Assembly: GCA_023247955.1 (NCBI GenBank)
Contig: JAHFFL010000041.1
Location: 1-8,041, forward strand
Direction: 5' to 3'
DNA length: 8,041 bases
Origin: Candidatus Omnitrophota bacterium
GTDB taxonomy: Bacteria; Omnitrophota; Gorgyraeia; 2-02-FULL-51-18
In this document: in pieces, positions 6,933-8,041 of the stretch
Layout of the letters: each line of letters opens with the position of its first letter
Numbering within the stretch: the stretch's first letter is position 1
Program-made: the position numbers and the translations under genes
The notes under the pieces: generated by a model
The model's input: the letters and a program-made list of their open reading frames with translations, nothing else
Databases searched by the model: none
Told to the model about the DNA's origin: nothing

Positions 6933-7168
6933 AAAACCTTCTTTAAAAATTTTCTTCCTGCGGCCGATTTAAGATAAATCTCTTGCTTCACCGCTGTATG
7001 TTTTGATGTGTGTGCCCCACTATACAATAAGTCAAACGGCCCGTTCTGCCGCGTCCACGTGTTTGTACCTTGGTTATGTTCCTTAAGTCTTATCTCGGGA
7101 GATTTCCGAGTAAACCCCGTATACTTCTTGCCATTCTTACGACTGACTATGATATAAACGTGATACAT
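6923..7168 (-). CDS. Small GIY-YIG nuclease-superfamily protein (UPF0213-like)
   Basis: This 81-residue protein shows the full small GIY-YIG fold: VYI at 4-6 and YTG at 16-18 (the GIY and YIG positions), arginine 27 in RLKEHN (27-32), a glutamate at 63 (QEIYLKSAAGRKFLKK) and the usual C-terminal lysine-rich helix. Length is normal for stand-alone members. Their cellular role is unproven; the fold is that of homing and repair nucleases. The start has AGGA only 2-3 nt upstream of the ATG, which is close. The stop codon is supplied by the tRNA-Asp gene, overlapping it by ten bases. The gene sits within the insertion in the outer tRNA-Asp, between a palindrome and the intact tRNA. It may be cargo or may help mobility; the sequence cannot decide. 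Confidence 0.87.
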   Translation of the reverse strand: MYHVYIIVSRKNGKKYTGFTRKSPEIRLKEHNQGTNTWTRQNGPFDLLYSGAHTSKHTAVKQEIYLKSAAGRKFLKKVLGS

Positions 7169-7182
7169 TATCCTACTTATTA

Positions 7183-7244
7183 AGCCCCCGCCCGCGCTTT
7201 GCGCGGGACGGGTCCGTCCTGCTGCAAAGCAGCAGGCGGAAGCT
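7183..7244 (-). repeat. Cloverleaf palindrome, copy A
   Basis: This 62-nt element has the same outer 10-bp stem and three inner hairpin stems as copy B, in the same orientation. Loops are TTT, GACC and AAA here, against GAA, GACC and GAAGA in copy B. All bases outside loops pair, giving a compact four-way junction. Its first four bases (AGCT) coincide with the D-loop end of the outer tRNA 5' half and contain the last bases of the atpC stop. It marks the right edge of the insertion. Confidence 0.88.
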
Positions 7245-7257
7245 AAGCTACGACCGC
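7241..7257 (-). pseudogene. 5' part of a split tRNA-Asp (positions 1-17)
   Basis: GCGGTCGTAGCTTAGCT equals the first 17 bases of the intact inner tRNA-Asp except for C instead of G at position 2. It breaks off between U17 and G18 in the D-loop. The 3' half at 6725-6782 carries the matching G71 and A68, giving seven Watson-Crick acceptor pairs. The stretch also encodes the last residues of atpC (AVVA and the stop). Confidence 0.85.
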
Positions 7258-7527
7258 AAAACTTTCTTTAAGAATTTTGTCCGTCAAAACCAATACTTTA
7301 TTCTTTAAAACCTCGAGAAAACCGTGCTCGACGGAGAAAGTCTCAGTCTTGCCTTCGGAATTTCGGTAGCTCAGCTTGCCTTTTTCCAGCGTCGACACCA
7401 GCGGCGCGTGATTACGAAGCACGCCGAAATATCCCTTTGTGCCGGGCGCCGTCAAATAGACCACCGGCCCTTCAAAAAATACTTTATCCGGCGTTACAAT
7501 CTTAAGGGTAAAGGCCGTCTCAAGCAT
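7243..7527 (-). CDS. atpC: ATP synthase epsilon subunit, short form
   Basis: This 94-residue subunit sits in the F1 central stalk with gamma. The N-terminal beta-sandwich is clear: LKIVTPDKVFFEG (8-20), then GYFGVLRNHAPLVSTLEKG (32-50) and the FLEVLKNKVLVLTD strand pair (70-83). The C-terminal helical hairpin, which inhibits ATP hydrolysis in the usual form of about 135 residues, is absent. Short epsilons exist naturally in some bacteria. Here, however, the last 11 residues come from DNA closely matching the end of the GIY-YIG gene plus the tRNA-Asp 5' end, so the tail may be secondary. The ATG is 9 nt after the atpD stop, with no clear ribosome site, which suggests coupling to atpD. Confidence 0.93.
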   Translation of the reverse strand: MLETAFTLKIVTPDKVFFEGPVVYLTAPGTKGYFGVLRNHAPLVSTLEKGKLSYRNSEGKTETFSVEHGFLEVLKNKVLVLTDKILKESFAVVA

Positions 7528-7536
7528 GGTAGGACT

Positions 7537-8041
<505 letters not shown>

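Noticed and set aside
6779..7244. CRISPR array from repeated palindromes
   Set aside because: Only two copies, over 300 nt apart, with a gene and a tRNA between them and no regular spacers.
6725..7257. Group I or archaeal-type intron, or trans-spliced split tRNA
   Set aside because: The break is in the D-loop, not the anticodon loop. The insert has no intron core and contains a complete tRNA and a protein gene, so insertion is simpler.

Overview
The window is bacterial, and every gene I can support lies on the minus strand, so transcription runs from the high-coordinate end to the low one. F1 ATP synthase genes, NADH-dependent nitrite reductase and a membrane-anchored molybdoenzyme partner suggest a respiring, nitrogen-oxyanion-using bacterium. 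The tRNA carries no encoded CCA. I cannot name a phylum: the UPF0213-type GIY-YIG protein and the structured palindromes would fit several poorly cultivated lineages, but nothing here is diagnostic.

Right part (8041 to about 6700): the 3' part of atpD is followed by a short atpC. A tRNA-Asp gene then starts inside the end of atpC, but it is split between tRNA positions 17 and 18 in the D-loop. The 458-nt insertion holds, in order, a cloverleaf-shaped palindrome, a small GIY-YIG protein gene, a complete tRNA-Asp(GTC) and a second copy of the palindrome. The 3' half of the split tRNA follows and ends in a run of seven T. An intact tRNA-Asp is therefore nested inside a broken near-identical one. 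This is the strangest structure in the window.

Middle (6693 to 5452): an MFS exporter of the EntS/MFS_3 type, followed by an 86-nt gap with a possible promoter.

Left part (5365 to 1): a nitrogen operon. A GAF-ANTAR antitermination regulator is followed by a 133-nt leader. That leader holds two 5-bp stems with six-base loops, each with A at loop position 1 and G at position 4, then an overlapping terminator hairpin and a U tract. This is the known RNA target architecture of ANTAR proteins. Next come nirB (NADH/siroheme nitrite reductase large subunit), nirD (Rieske small subunit with all four cluster ligands) and a DmsB-DmsC fusion with four [4Fe-4S] motifs and a polytopic membrane anchor. 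The fusion runs off the left edge.

Working model: the GAF domain senses an unknown signal, the ANTAR domain stabilises the double hexaloop, and transcription reads through into nirBD and the DmsBC-type subunit. That subunit probably serves a molybdoenzyme (perhaps a nitrate reductase) encoded beyond position 1. Its product nitrite would be reduced to ammonium by NirBD. The substrate and the missing catalytic subunit are inference.
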